This document shows positions 17,320 through 26,843 of a stretch of 64,000 nucleotides of DNA, one piece after another; the stretch's first letter is position 1; every line of letters begins with the position of its first letter. The notes below the pieces were generated by a model that searched no databases, was not told the DNA's origin, and worked only from the letters and a program-made list of their open reading frames with translations. Origin of the DNA: JAJDTR01 sp965220415 (lineage in GTDB: Bacteria; Poribacteria; WGA-4E; JAJDTR01); contig OZ244829.1 in NCBI GenBank assembly GCA_965220415.1, forward strand, positions 1,178,001 through 1,242,000, written 5' to 3'. Position numbers and translations under genes: made by a program.

Positions 17320-17928
17320 CTAAGTCGCCTCGACTGACTTGCGCAATTCGCCAAGGAGACGTACGATGTCCCGGTAGCACTTGTCGAACGAATCTGTGCG
17401 ACGCGCTTGATTAAAGTCGAAGCGTGCGGTGAGTTTGGGCTGGTCTACTGTTTCACGATAACTGTGGTTCTCCATGTGCCGGCTTAACCATTCCTTTGCG
17501 CCACGGACTGCTTCCGGATTTCTAGCCCGTTGGAGATTGTCTTTTAGTCCTCTCTGCCCACGAAGTGAATTGATCGCGGCAATAAACCATGATTCGAACT
17601 CATGCTTTGCTAACACCACAGCAATAGGCAAATCACTGCGTGCTTGTAACGCTCGACCCAAGAGTTCTGGTCCTAAATGTGCCGGACAATCATCATCGCT
17701 ATCAAGGAGGATAAATATAGCGCCTTGCCCACTAATCTTTCTAGCTGCGAATTCGACTCGACGTTCAAGTTCGCCTTCTTTAACAACCTTATCCCTTGAA
17801 ACACGAATTGGGCGCAGCGTTCCAATTTCCAATTCCGGATAAAGCGTTTCTGCGATTCGTCGAATCAGAATTGGCACAGCTTCAACCTCACCATACCCTT
17901 CGACAATGCAACTAATCTGAACCGTCAT
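17320..17928 (-). CDS. DUF4276 family TOPRIM-like protein
   Basis: A 202-aa protein. The N-terminal strand carries VEGYGEVEAVP, in which E10, G11 and E14 match the conserved EGxxE motif. A second strand carries FILLDSDDDCP with D76, D78 and D79. A conserved E followed by a DxD motif is the metal-binding pattern of TOPRIM nucleases/primases. HEFESWFIAAI and KLTARFDF follow, as in DUF4276. It lies 38 nt downstream of an AAA ATPase in the same direction, so the two form an operon. In known two-gene defence systems (PARIS, split OLD/Gabija-like) an ABC-type ATPase regulates a TOPRIM effector; that role is inferred here. The start at 17928 has AGGGAATG upstream. Confidence 0.85.
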   Translation of the reverse strand: MTVQISCIVEGYGEVEAVPILIRRIAETLYPELEIGTLRPIRVSRDKVVKEGELERRVEFAARKISGQGAIFILLDSDDDCPAHLGPELLGRALQARSDLPIAVVLAKHEFESWFIAAINSLRGQRGLKDNLQRARNPEAVRGAKEWLSRHMENHSYRETVDQPKLTARFDFNQARRTDSFDKCYRDIVRLLGELRKSVEAT

Positions 17929-17966
17929 CCGCGTCATTCCCTCTACTTGGTTTTATTAGAATCTTG

Positions 17967-19178
17967 CTACTCAAGATTGAATAGACGGATTCGGCGCGTT
18001 TTTGCATTCTCAACGGATTCCGAACCGGGTTCCAATTGATTTAGGCGTAGGAGATCTCCTGTTGTAAACAGTCGGTCGCGCACTGCAGACCTTCCCACCT
18101 CGTCCACATGGCCGATTACCGTGTTGCCGTTTCGCGCTTCAACCGCGACAATGGAGTCCACGTCTAAATCTTTGTCATCAAGAAGGTCTGGGCTATGGCT
18201 GGTGATGAGAATCTGCGTCTTCTCGGCGGCTTCGCGAAGTCCATCCAGCAACACCCCTACAGCAGCAGGGTGGAGCGCAATCTCAGGTTCTTCAATGCCT
18301 ATGAGAGGCACACGTTTTGTCGGATCGTGATTTGCTTGAAAGAGTGCGACGAGAATTCCCAGCGCGCGCAGTGTGCCATCAGACATATTGTTTGCGAGAA
18401 GTCGCCAAGGGTACCTTGCGCCTGCGACATCTTGCCTAAATTCCAATGTCGCTTTGGGACCGATCTCCTTAACCTCTACGCCATACACACCGGGCACAAC
18501 TACCGCCAGATATTCCTCAATGCGTTTCTTCGCGGGCGGTGAAAGCCGTCCCAGCACACCTGCAAGGTTGCTTCCATCCCGATCAAGCAGATCGCCCGGA
18601 TCGGGGGCTTGGAGGTCTCGTATCTTATCCGGGCTGAGGTTATAGAATCCCATCTGAGAAAATGCCTCATAAACGGGGCGGAACTCCTTCAGTCCGGAAG
18701 CATGCACTAAAAAGAGCCGGTCAATAGCAGCAGCCGGCGCAACCTTTAAGTTCGTCTCGGCCACAGCGCCGTCGTGAACATGGAAGTATGTCTGCGGGGC
18801 AAACGGCTCTGCGTTCCGAATAACACACTCCTCCCGCTGAACCTCATATTCTCTTTTGAGCAAGCTAGTAGCGCCGATACGGAAAGCGTAATGTCCTTTT
18901 GACCCGTCGGGTAGTGCGAATTCAACGCGAATGCCGAAATGGTTTGGATGACCGCCGGAGCGGCGGCGCACCTCTTTAATGCCGCCACGGTCACGTATGG
19001 CGTGATCCAGCGATGAATTTAACGCATCGGCGACAAACCGCAGCGTGTCAAGAAAATTGCTTTTGCCGGCACCGTTCGGCCCCACCAGGAATGTCAATGG
19101 ACATAGTTGTACATCACACGCAGCAATACTCTTATAGTTTTTGATGGCAACTCTTGTGATGAAGGTTGAATCTTTCAT
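17967..19178 (-). CDS. AAA_21-type ABC-like ATPase, partner of DUF4276
   Basis: A 403-aa soluble ATPase. The N terminus FITRVAIKNYKSIAACDVQL is typical of RecF/SMC-like ATPases. Walker A is GPNGAGKS (residues 33-40), a degenerate signature is NNMSDGTLRALGIL, Walker B is PLIGIEEPEIALHP, and the H-loop region is ILITSHSPDLLD. There is no coiled-coil hook or fused nuclease. The start ATG 19178 is chosen because the 18 extra codons to 19232 read through a GGTGGGCGG-type intergenic repeat. Downstream is the TOPRIM-like DUF4276 gene. Likely role: sensor or assembly platform of an anti-phage or DNA-damage module; this is inference from gene pairing. Confidence 0.85.
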   Translation of the reverse strand: MKDSTFITRVAIKNYKSIAACDVQLCPLTFLVGPNGAGKSNFLDTLRFVADALNSSLDHAIRDRGGIKEVRRRSGGHPNHFGIRVEFALPDGSKGHYAFRIGATSLLKREYEVQREECVIRNAEPFAPQTYFHVHDGAVAETNLKVAPAAAIDRLFLVHASGLKEFRPVYEAFSQMGFYNLSPDKIRDLQAPDPGDLLDRDGSNLAGVLGRLSPPAKKRIEEYLAVVVPGVYGVEVKEIGPKATLEFRQDVAGARYPWRLLANNMSDGTLRALGILVALFQANHDPTKRVPLIGIEEPEIALHPAAVGVLLDGLREAAEKTQILITSHSPDLLDDKDLDVDSIVAVEARNGNTVIGHVDEVGRSAVRDRLFTTGDLLRLNQLEPGSESVENAKTRRIRLFNLE

Positions 19179-19704
19179 GTCAAAACTTAATTCGTACTGG
19201 AATAGGAAATGGCTACCGGTGGGCGGTGCCACCCCATAGGGATCAAGTTAAGCGTTTCACGGGGCAGGTTGCACAGTTTCAATGTCTCAATCTGTCGATT
19301 CCCACGTAATCTTGGACGAATGAATCCTTTTTAATTCATCAGTCGGTCCGATTAAGAAGACGTTCCATAGCGACCGTTTTCGTAGGGGCGGGGTTCCCCC
19401 GCCCGATAGGGACAAGTGTTAGTAATTTCACGAGGGAATTGCCCTGCAATACTAAGCGAAATCTCTTAAATTGATCCTTATGCTGGTGGGCAGTGCCCAC
19501 CCTACAAAGATTAGTTGGTAAAGGATACCCCTTCTTGCGAAAGTGGACAACTAAAATTTCGATTTTACCTGCTAGCTACCACAAAAAAACCGAGTTTCTC
19601 CGTCGACGCCTCTGGCATGGAGTGGCTACATCTTCAGCCCAGCCTCCGCCCATTCGCGATTCCGTGTCGGAAAAATCTCGGTTTATTCTGTTTACCGAAT
19701 GAGT
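19179..19704. other. Intergenic with hairpin repeats
   Basis: It contains REP-like palindromes: GTAGGGGCGGGGTTCCCCCG from 19382 and GGTGGGCAGTGCCCACCCTA from 19483, the latter matching the type I element hairpin in reverse. It also contains a copy of CCCCATAGGGATCAAGTTAA near 19230, related to the repeat upstream of the gene at 55277. No gene is supported. Confidence 0.6.
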
Positions 19705-20385
19705 TTAATCCAGTCCTTCAGCCCAACCCTTGGTAACCCTAGCCATCTCGACGAACACATCTTCCGCCGATTTGCGAGAACGTTTAAGTACCTTGAAACC
19801 GTGGTCTGCGGTATCCAGCAGATGCAGCGTGGCTTGGTCCCCAAGTTTCTCGCAAACGGGTGACAGCAATGCCACGTCAGCGAGCTTATCTCGTGTGCCA
19901 GATAGGAAAAGCATCGGAACTGAAACGTTCTTGAGGTGCTCTGCGCGCTCTGTACCTAGCCTTCCAGCCGGATGCAGCGGAAATGCGAAAAACACTAGCC
20001 CACGCACACCTTCAAGTGGGCTCTCCGCTGCGGCGTGAGACGACATTCGGCCGCTATAGGAATGGCCTCCAACGAGAAGCGGTAAATCCCCGGCTGAATC
20101 GCGCGCCGCCCGAACGGCTGACCGCACGGTTTCGAGAGCGACCGCTTGGGATTCCCTGCCACCGCCACCGCGCTCCATGTACGGAAACTGATAACGAAAG
20201 GTGGCGATTCCGAAATCCCTCAGCCGTTCGGCAATTGTCTGGAGGGTGACGTGCCGCATGTTTGTGCTGGCGCCGTGTCCCAGTACCAACAACCATGATG
20301 CGCCTTCCGGACGGATAAGCAGTGACGAAACGTCGCCTTTGTCCTTTGTCGCGATGAACTTCGATTCAATCTGCTCGCTGCCCAT
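19705..20385 (-). CDS. Alpha/beta hydrolase (KANL3/Tex30-like, dienelactone-hydrolase superfamily)
   Basis: A 226-aa cytoplasmic alpha/beta hydrolase. VLGHGASTNM forms the oxyanion region, GGHSYSG the nucleophile elbow (Ser in HSYSG), SGTRDKLAD the acidic residue and TADHGF the catalytic His. The pattern matches the KANL3/Tex30-like branch, whose substrates are mostly unknown; esterase or thioesterase activity is plausible. ATG 20385 is preferred over the longer frame to 20535, whose first 50 residues look like random translation. It has no operon partner: the next gene on the same strand is more than 350 bp upstream. Confidence 0.85.
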   Translation of the reverse strand: MGSEQIESKFIATKDKGDVSSLLIRPEGASWLLVLGHGASTNMRHVTLQTIAERLRDFGIATFRYQFPYMERGGGGRESQAVALETVRSAVRAARDSAGDLPLLVGGHSYSGRMSSHAAAESPLEGVRGLVFFAFPLHPAGRLGTERAEHLKNVSVPMLFLSGTRDKLADVALLSPVCEKLGDQATLHLLDTADHGFKVLKRSRKSAEDVFVEMARVTKGWAEGLD

Positions 20386-20739
20386 ATTGTGAATAATTCC
20401 GTGCGTAAACGCATGTCGCGTAATGGACATCCAGAATCGTCGTACAAACGCCGAGACTGCCGAGGTTCTGGGTGACCTCCAAATATAACGCGTACCTACT
20501 TCAAAGCCAGACACCAAACCGTTTGGGATTTCCAACCCCTACGGCGCGCGTGGACGCGCCGGTTTCATCACGCACAGCCTCTCCGCCGATCGTAGGGGCG
20601 AGGTCGCCTCGCCCGTCGCTCAACGGGTAAGCTGTGTCCACATGTCGAGTGAACGTGAAATGTATTGTGAGACCCCGTCATCGAAGGAATCAAGATGGTG
20701 GGCGGAGCGTTCACTCTACCCGTTTTCCTCCCGTCCATA
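20386..20739. other. Intergenic with one REP-like hairpin
   Basis: A palindrome GTAGGGGCGAGGTCGCCTCG begins at 20596, the same family as that near 19382. Nothing else is recognised. Confidence 0.55.
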
Positions 20740-21741
20740 TTAATCGCCGGGCTGCTTGACCGCTCCCCATTGGGTTACTAGCCTTTCCGATGGCGATACT
20801 GCTTGCGCGCCCGGGCTCCACGCGGGATATTCCTCCTCTACGCGGTGGGTTTGCGTGAGGTTTCTCAGGTCGCTTCCATCAGCGTTAATCGAAAAGATGT
20901 CCTTAAAACCATCGGGTGTTTGTTTAGCAAACGCAATCCTTCGACTGTCCGGCGACCACGTAGGATTCCACTCGTAAGCCCATCGTTCTTGCTTAGTCAG
21001 CATAACCGGATTCGTACCGTTCGCATTCATCACGTGGATGTTGTGCGGCGGCAGCCATAAGAAGGGCTTGGGCGATGCAACGTAAGCAATCTTTTTGCCG
21101 TCCGGAGACCAACTGACGCTGATATTAAAAGGAGCCGGGTTGACGGTTAAGTTTACGCGATTGCTGCCATTGGCATTCACAGCAAATATATCCGATCCAA
21201 ATCGATTGAACGGCGGATCTAACTTCAACATCTCCGAATACGCGATGTTCCTCCCGTCGGGGGACCAACTTACCCTACCATCGCGGGTCCAGCCCGCCGA
21301 CACGATTTGTTCGTTCCTCCCGTTCACATCCATCGCATAAACACCGACTCCTTGATCGAGATTCCCCCAGTAGGCAAATTGTCTCCCGTCGGGCGACCAA
21401 GAAACAGGAACACATGATCCAAGCCTGACTTCACCGTTGGTGAGATTCTCCAGGTTTGAACCGTTCAAGTCAGTCAACCATAGATCGCCGTCGTGGAGAA
21501 AGCTAATTGACTGCCCGTCCGGATGCCAAGCGGGATAAGCCCCGTCAGCAACTTTGGACTGACTCCCACCGTCACCATCCATGACGTAAACCGCCTTTTC
21601 GCCGTCACGCTTTGAAGTGAAGACAATCTTTCCTTCAACCGCATGCACGAAATCTGCGGCTGCGGCAAGCAGACAAACCAGTACAAGAAACAAACCAAAT
21701 CTGACGAAGGATAATTGTTCTCTCAGCAACTTGTATCTCAT
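20740..21741 (-). CDS. Secreted PD40/TolB-like beta-propeller protein
   Basis: A 333-aa protein with a signal peptide (VRFGLFLVLVCLLAAAADF, then HAVEG). About six PD40 (WD40-like) blades carry the repeating SWSPDGR..AY signature, for example SWSPDGRQFAYWG and TWSPDSRRIAFAKQTPDG. Its C-terminal segment SERLVTQWGAVK resembles the ends of its three paralogues and of the LamG-like proteins at 26844. TolB-like propellers usually bind peptides or glycans outside the cytoplasm; no enzymatic residues are evident. Start 21741 has AAAGGAG 8 nt upstream. The first gene of the related operon ends 220 bp upstream. Confidence 0.85.
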   Translation of the reverse strand: MRYKLLREQLSFVRFGLFLVLVCLLAAAADFVHAVEGKIVFTSKRDGEKAVYVMDGDGGSQSKVADGAYPAWHPDGQSISFLHDGDLWLTDLNGSNLENLTNGEVRLGSCVPVSWSPDGRQFAYWGNLDQGVGVYAMDVNGRNEQIVSAGWTRDGRVSWSPDGRNIAYSEMLKLDPPFNRFGSDIFAVNANGSNRVNLTVNPAPFNISVSWSPDGKKIAYVASPKPFLWLPPHNIHVMNANGTNPVMLTKQERWAYEWNPTWSPDSRRIAFAKQTPDGFKDIFSINADGSDLRNLTQTHRVEEEYPAWSPGAQAVSPSERLVTQWGAVKQPGD

Positions 21742-21961
21742 CTTCGGGACTCCTTTCATTTTCAGTAGTGGCTGTCGCCGATTGAGAGCGACACAGTGCT
21801 CGATCTAACGTGACATCAATTTTCCCATGAATCGCTTGCGCCAACTTGCCGATGCTCTAGGAAGTCAGGTTGCGATACGAAACTAAGAACATTCTATGGA
21901 GGTCCACGGTTTTTGCCAATCTTAATTCCAGTATATCACATGTGCCGAGGTTTTTCTACTG

Positions 21962-22996
21962 CTAATCTTCGCTTTCGATGCGCTGGATCGGTTTGGCGCC
22001 CCGTTTGAGATCTCCCCATTGCGTCACCAATCTACCCGATGACGAAACTGCCAGCGGGGCTGGGCTCCACGAGGGAGACGCCTCGCTCACCCCATGCGTT
22101 TGTGTGATGTTTCTCAGATTGCTCCCGTCGGCATTTATTATATAGATGTCCGTCCATCCATCGGGGGATTGCTTTCGAAAGGCAAGCATGTTGCTGTCTG
22201 GCGACCAGGTAGGATTCCATTCGTACGCCCAACGGTCCTGCGGGGTGAGAGCTGCCGGATCTGTCCCGTCAACATTTATAAGATGGATGTTTCTCGGAGG
22301 TAGCCATAGTCCAGGTTTGGGTGACGCCGAGTAGGCTATCTTTTTACCGTTCGGAGACCAACTGGGATCTGAGTTCTTGGCAAGAGGACGGTTCGTGACA
22401 TTCATAATCTCACCGCCATTGGCGCCCATCACCATTATATCCGTATCCGTTTTAACAACTAGTTGGATATTGACCAATGTCAAAGTCATAAAGGTGATTC
22501 TGTTTCCATACGGCGACCAACTGGGGGTCCCATGGTAGCGGGGATCGCGAGTTAGGTTTTTGGGATTCTTTCCGTCGGCATCCATCACGAAGATATCCCA
22601 CACCGCCCCCAGACGCCCATAGTAGGCGATTTTTCTCCCATTTGGCGACCAAGCAGCAGACGCTATGCCGTCATCGGGCCTGCTCTTTGTAATTCTTGCT
22701 AAGTTCGTTCCATCGCTGTCAATGGTCCAAACATCGTCACGATGGACAAACCCGATCGTCCGACCATCCGGGAGCCAGGTTGGCTTGGTTCCCTCAGTAA
22801 GTTCGAAACGCCCCGCACCATCGCTGTGCATGATGCTTATTGTCCAGTCCTCATCATCACCGCGTTGTGACATAAAGGCAATTTTTCCCTCGACAGCGAG
22901 TACGAAATTTGCCGATAGAGCAAGCAGAAAGACTACAGTAAGAACCTGACACAATTTCACAATAGACCGTTCCCTCTTCAACGACTTGCGTCTCAT
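21962..22996 (-). CDS. Secreted PD40/TolB-like beta-propeller protein
   Basis: A 344-aa protein with signal peptide (IVKLCQVLTVVFLLALSANF, VLAVEGKIAFMSQ). Blades read SWSPYGNRITFM, SWSPNGKKIAYSASPKPGLW and TWSPDSNMLAFRKQ. It ends with GRLVTQWGDLKRG plus a 15-residue basic/acidic extension. Start 22996 follows the cassette TGAGAGGAGATGCGAAA. That cassette also contains the stop of the upstream paralogue 14 bp away, so translation is probably coupled. It is the third and last gene of a three-paralogue operon (25049 to 21962). Function is unknown; likely periplasmic or surface binding. Confidence 0.85.
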   Translation of the reverse strand: MRRKSLKRERSIVKLCQVLTVVFLLALSANFVLAVEGKIAFMSQRGDDEDWTISIMHSDGAGRFELTEGTKPTWLPDGRTIGFVHRDDVWTIDSDGTNLARITKSRPDDGIASAAWSPNGRKIAYYGRLGAVWDIFVMDADGKNPKNLTRDPRYHGTPSWSPYGNRITFMTLTLVNIQLVVKTDTDIMVMGANGGEIMNVTNRPLAKNSDPSWSPNGKKIAYSASPKPGLWLPPRNIHLINVDGTDPAALTPQDRWAYEWNPTWSPDSNMLAFRKQSPDGWTDIYIINADGSNLRNITQTHGVSEASPSWSPAPLAVSSSGRLVTQWGDLKRGAKPIQRIESED

Positions 22997-23010
22997 TTTC
23001 GCATCTCCTC

Positions 23011-24030
23011 TCATTTGACGGTTGGGGGTGACTTGGCGCTCCGCTTTACACTTCCCCACTGCGTCACCATCCTCCCCGATGACGAGACCGCCAACGGCGG
23101 TGGGCTCCATGCGGGATACCCCTCGCTCACCCGATGCGTTTGCGTGATGTTTTTGAGATCGCTGCCATCAACGTTAATCGTAAAAATGTCGTGGAAGCCA
23201 TCCGGCGTTTGCTTAACAAAGGCAATTTTCTTGCTGTCCGGGGACCATGTGGGATGCTCTTCGTAGATCCATCGCCCTGCCTCAGTGAGAATCACTTGGT
23301 TTGTCCCGTCCGCATTCATCACGTGGATGTTGTGCGGCGGCCACCACCGTAACGGGTCAGGCGATGCAACATATGCAATTCTGTTCCCGTCAGGAGACCA
23401 ACTGGCGCCGATATTGTCGGCAAACGGGTTCTTAGTCAAGTTTCTTCGGTTACCGCCTTCAGCGTTCATCACGATAGTATCCGACCCAATTCCGTTAAAT
23501 GGCGGTTTTAGAGGTCTATGCACTGAAAAGGCAACGCTCTTGCCGTCCGGCGACCAGCTCAGCGTACCTTTAAAGGTGGCGTCTCTTACCAGGATTTGAG
23601 CTTTCTTGCCGTCGGGATCCATTGTGTGGATACCCCAGACCAAATCGGCAGAGCCCCAGTAGGCGACTCTCGTCCCATCAGGCGACCAGGATGTAGAAAT
23701 ACGGCTGCTAAGATTGATTCTACCTTCGGTGAGATTCTGTCGATTGGAACCATTGAGGTCCGTCACCCATAGATCCCTCTCATAAAGAAAACCGATCCTC
23801 TGCCCATCTGGATGCCAAGCGGGACAGGATCCTTCGGTGAGTTTGTAAGGATTTCCGCCATCACCGTCCATAATGTAGATTGATGTCTCGCCATCACGCT
23901 TTGAAGTATAAGCGATCTTTCCGTCTACCGTCTGAACGGAACTTGCCGATACAGCAAACAAACAGACTACGATAAGAAACAGACACAATTTCGCAAAAGA
24001 CCGTCGTTCCTTCAGCAACTTGCGTCTCAT
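23011..24030 (-). CDS. Secreted PD40/TolB-like beta-propeller protein
   Basis: A 339-aa protein with signal peptide (FAKLCLFLIVVCLFAVSASS), then VDGKIAYTSKRDGETSIYIMD. Blades contain AWHPDGQRIGFLY, SWSPDGTRVAYWG and TWSPDSKKIAFVKQTPDG. It ends GRMVTQWGSVKRSAKS. An upstream in-frame ATG at 24048 overlaps the previous stop (ATGA). ATG 24030 is better placed, 8 nt after AGAGGAG. It is the second gene of the PD40 operon. The same TGAGAGGAGATGCGAAA junction precedes both this gene and the next. Confidence 0.85.
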   Translation of the reverse strand: MRRKLLKERRSFAKLCLFLIVVCLFAVSASSVQTVDGKIAYTSKRDGETSIYIMDGDGGNPYKLTEGSCPAWHPDGQRIGFLYERDLWVTDLNGSNRQNLTEGRINLSSRISTSWSPDGTRVAYWGSADLVWGIHTMDPDGKKAQILVRDATFKGTLSWSPDGKSVAFSVHRPLKPPFNGIGSDTIVMNAEGGNRRNLTKNPFADNIGASWSPDGNRIAYVASPDPLRWWPPHNIHVMNADGTNQVILTEAGRWIYEEHPTWSPDSKKIAFVKQTPDGFHDIFTINVDGSDLKNITQTHRVSEGYPAWSPPPLAVSSSGRMVTQWGSVKRSAKSPPTVK

Positions 24031-24044
24031 TTTCGCATCTCCTC

Positions 24045-25049
24045 TCATCTGGCGGTTGCGGTCAACTTAGCGCCCTGTTTGAGATCTCCCCACTGCGTCA
24101 CCATCCTACCCGATGACGAGACTGTCAGCGCGGGTGGGCTCCACGCGGGATACCCCTCCTTCACCCGATGCGTTTGTGTGATGTTCCTGAGATCGCTGCC
24201 ATCGGCGTTGATTGTAAAGATGTCCTTAAAGCCATCGGGGGTTTGCTTGGCAAACGCAATCTTCTTGCTGTCCGGGGACCAGCACGGACGCAATTCGTAA
24301 GCCCAGCGCTGCTGTTCCGTGAGAAGCACTGGATTCGTTCCATCGGCATTCATCACGTAGATGTTGATGGGGCCGAGCCACAAGAACGGTTTCGGCGACG
24401 CGGAGTAGGCAATCCTTGTTCCGTCAGGCGACCAACTGACACCGGCGTTCTTTGCGTGCGGATTTTGAGTTAGGTTGACACGGTTTCCACCATTTGTGTC
24501 CATCACGAAGACTTTCGACTCAACCCATTGACCTCGAGGACGGAGATCGGCGGCAAATGCGATTTGCCTGCCATCGGGGGACCAGCTTGGCCTGTCGTCG
24601 TAGTGGAGGTCGTCAGTGAGGTTTTTCGGGTGCCTCCCGGCCGCATTCATCAAATAGATATCGAAGGTGCCGAAAATGCCTCCCACTCTTGACCGGTATA
24701 CAATCTCGCTCCCATCCGGCGACCAAGCAGGATCAAATATGCTCTCTTCATACCTGCCCTTGGTAATATTTTCGCGGTTTCTCCCCTCACGGTCAATGAC
24801 CCAAATATCACCGTGGTGTACAAACCCAATCCTCTTACCATCTGGCAGCCAAGCGGGCATGCCACCCTTAGTAAGTCTGTACGAATTTCCGCCATCGCCG
24901 TCCATGACGTAGATTGCCCGTTCGCCATCTCGGTTTGACGTGAAAGCAATCTTCCCTTCGACAGCGTAGGCGTGACCTCCTACAACGATCCACAGGAACA
25001 AAACTAGCAAAAGAACACCCCCGTGCCGGGAAATCAGGATTCGCCTCAT
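24045..25049 (-). CDS. Secreted PD40/TolB-like beta-propeller protein
   Basis: A 334-aa protein with signal peptide (GGVLLLVLFLWIVVGGHAYA), then VEGKIAFTSNRDGERAIYVM. Six PD40 blades (for example SWSPDGRQIAFAADL, SWSPDGTRIAYSASPKP) and the C-terminal GRMVTQWGDLKQG motif follow. The start ATG 25049 has GAGGAAAGAG upstream. It is the first gene of the three-gene operon, with stop overlapping the next frame. The family commonly sits in the periplasm; ligand and partners cannot be inferred. Confidence 0.85.
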   Translation of the reverse strand: MRRILISRHGGVLLLVLFLWIVVGGHAYAVEGKIAFTSNRDGERAIYVMDGDGGNSYRLTKGGMPAWLPDGKRIGFVHHGDIWVIDREGRNRENITKGRYEESIFDPAWSPDGSEIVYRSRVGGIFGTFDIYLMNAAGRHPKNLTDDLHYDDRPSWSPDGRQIAFAADLRPRGQWVESKVFVMDTNGGNRVNLTQNPHAKNAGVSWSPDGTRIAYSASPKPFLWLGPINIYVMNADGTNPVLLTEQQRWAYELRPCWSPDSKKIAFAKQTPDGFKDIFTINADGSDLRNITQTHRVKEGYPAWSPPALTVSSSGRMVTQWGDLKQGAKLTATAR

Positions 25050-25282
25050 AACTTGGAATCTCTTTCCTCTTCTTAAGCGTGTCAAGTTCGTCTGCATAGG
25101 ATGGATGTCGGGGGAACCGGGGAATCGTTCACCCGAACGCTACTACCGTTATCGGTGGACATATTGTTAACGCGCATAATATCACGAATTCTCGGATGAC
25201 GCAAGTTGGGACTGCGGGAGATAACGGGCGACGCATTGCGCAAGGCGATCTTCCATCCCTCCAATCTTCCGACCTTCCACCC

Positions 25283-26242
25283 CTACTGCATAATCCCATT
25301 CCTGTCCCAAGTCCAAACGGCGCCGGTGCCGTCCTTGCCGACGCCTAACGCACCCTGAGATCCCGTGCTTCCAATCCCGAACACGCCAACCAATCCGCCA
25401 TTCTCATTGACCTTGACCTCAGCCGCGCCGCCCTTTGCACCTTTAACTCGCAGGAAACCACCGCCATCGCCATAAATCCCCAACAATGCGGTCGGGTTTC
25501 CATCTCGCGAATCGAAGAGTTGTATCGCGCCTCCACTTCGATCAACCTGGATTTGAGATGAACCGCCTCCAGTCCGATCTACCCGCACGAATCCGGTTTC
25601 ACCGTGAACACCCAACATTGCCTTAGGTGGCCCGCCATTTTGACCGATTACGCTCACCGCCCCACTGCCATTCTCATCAATATAATTCTGTGCATGGCCT
25701 CCGTTCGGCCCAAACACGCGCACGAAACCGCCGCTCTGTTGCACGCCCAAGATAGCTTTCGCCTCACCCCCCTCCTGCTGAAAGAGGTGAACGGCGCCGC
25801 CATGTTCACTCGCCGTAAGTGACGCGACCCCGCCGGTCGTTCCCTTCACATCCAAAAAACCGTTTCCGCTCTCGCGTTCCACTCCGGACATGATGACTCG
25901 TTTTCCGCGGCGGTTGTTGATTTTCCATACCCCGTTCCCCTTTTTATCAAATCCTACACTGTAAACAATTCGCCGGTCATCATTGTAAATCTGGATGACA
26001 TCGGCTGTATCGGACATGCGTTCAAAAGTCTTTTGCAAAACGGCGTGGGTTTTCCCTCGATTATCAACGATACTTAGTCTGCGGCACTTAATCTCGTCAA
26101 ATTCCATGATGGACATATCATCCATGATTGACATATCGTCCTGTGCGACACCGATGCCGGCGAGGAACGACGCCAATATCATGCCTGTCACCACAAGAAC
26201 TCCGCCAAGTGCGGTGTATGCTAGTTTTTCCTTAAGATTCAC
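25283..26242 (-). CDS. Membrane-anchored glycine-rich repeat protein, unknown function
   Basis: A 319-aa protein. The N-terminal transmembrane segment is AYTALGGVLVVTGMILASFL. From about residue 115 come some nine degenerate repeats of roughly 20 residues rich in Gly, with the pattern GG.v.v.g..G...a.lgv, for example GGFVRVFGPNGGHAQNYID and GGAIQLFDSRDGNPTALLG. Such repeats probably form a beta-helix or beta-roll outside the membrane. GTG 26242 is the start, with AGGAGAGATAAA immediately before it. A duplicated DDMSIM hexapeptide lies after the membrane segment. No family with a known function is recognised; the gene stands alone. Confidence 0.75.
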   Translation of the reverse strand: MNLKEKLAYTALGGVLVVTGMILASFLAGIGVAQDDMSIMDDMSIMEFDEIKCRRLSIVDNRGKTHAVLQKTFERMSDTADVIQIYNDDRRIVYSVGFDKKGNGVWKINNRRGKRVIMSGVERESGNGFLDVKGTTGGVASLTASEHGGAVHLFQQEGGEAKAILGVQQSGGFVRVFGPNGGHAQNYIDENGSGAVSVIGQNGGPPKAMLGVHGETGFVRVDRTGGGSSQIQVDRSGGAIQLFDSRDGNPTALLGIYGDGGGFLRVKGAKGGAAEVKVNENGGLVGVFGIGSTGSQGALGVGKDGTGAVWTWDRNGIMQ

Positions 26243-26843
26243 TTTATCTCTCCTTCAAGCTGGTTTGTTTTAATCGAAATTTCCATTTCACGGCAATAAC
26301 ATTACCCAACGTGTTAGACGATGCAGCGGGCAAATACTTCCGCACTTTTATCCAACGTCCTAATGATACCGTAATCCCCCGGTAGCGTCAATCCTCCTAT
26401 GACTATTGCGTCTCCGGTACGGACCGCGGTTGGGAGGAGACCGTAGCGAAGGACGAACCGGCAAAGGTTGAAGATTGGCGAATTCCGCAGTCGGTCGGGC
26501 GATGGCTCAAAGGGATCTACGGGCGCAGAGAGGTTTATCCGTCGGGTAGGGTGATTACGGTAGCATCGCCCAAGTGAGACCTTCCCGTATGACAAAAAAG
26601 AACGAAGAGAAACACAAAATTCTCTTGACAACCGTAGCGATTTGGTGTAGAAATTAAGCAGCCAAATATGATCGGGGGCCGAGTCTGCTTTTCGCCAAAG
26701 CCCAAAGTTTGGTTCGTGAAGTCTACACTGTCTTTACATTCTTGAATTTAATGAAGTATGGCAGATAGCCTTCAACGCAAGTTATCAGACAATAAAAAAG
26801 GGCTTCAGCAACCGACAGATTCTATTACACGGAGGTGTTCTGA
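26243..26843. other. Intergenic, divergent promoter region
   Basis: About 600 bp between divergent genes. A 105-codon minus-strand frame (26314-26631) exists but has no ribosome-binding site and looks like repeat translation (CCTCCCAACCGCGGTCCGTA-type sequence). Nothing else is recognised. Confidence 0.5.

Noticed and set aside
19179..19232. Longer start of the AAA ATPase at 19232
   Set aside because: The added codons translate the GGTGGGCGG-type intergenic hairpin; ATG 19178 begins directly before the conserved ATPase N terminus.
26314..26631. 105-codon minus-strand frame
   Set aside because: No ribosome-binding site, no recognisable domain, and its sequence resembles translated intergenic repeat.
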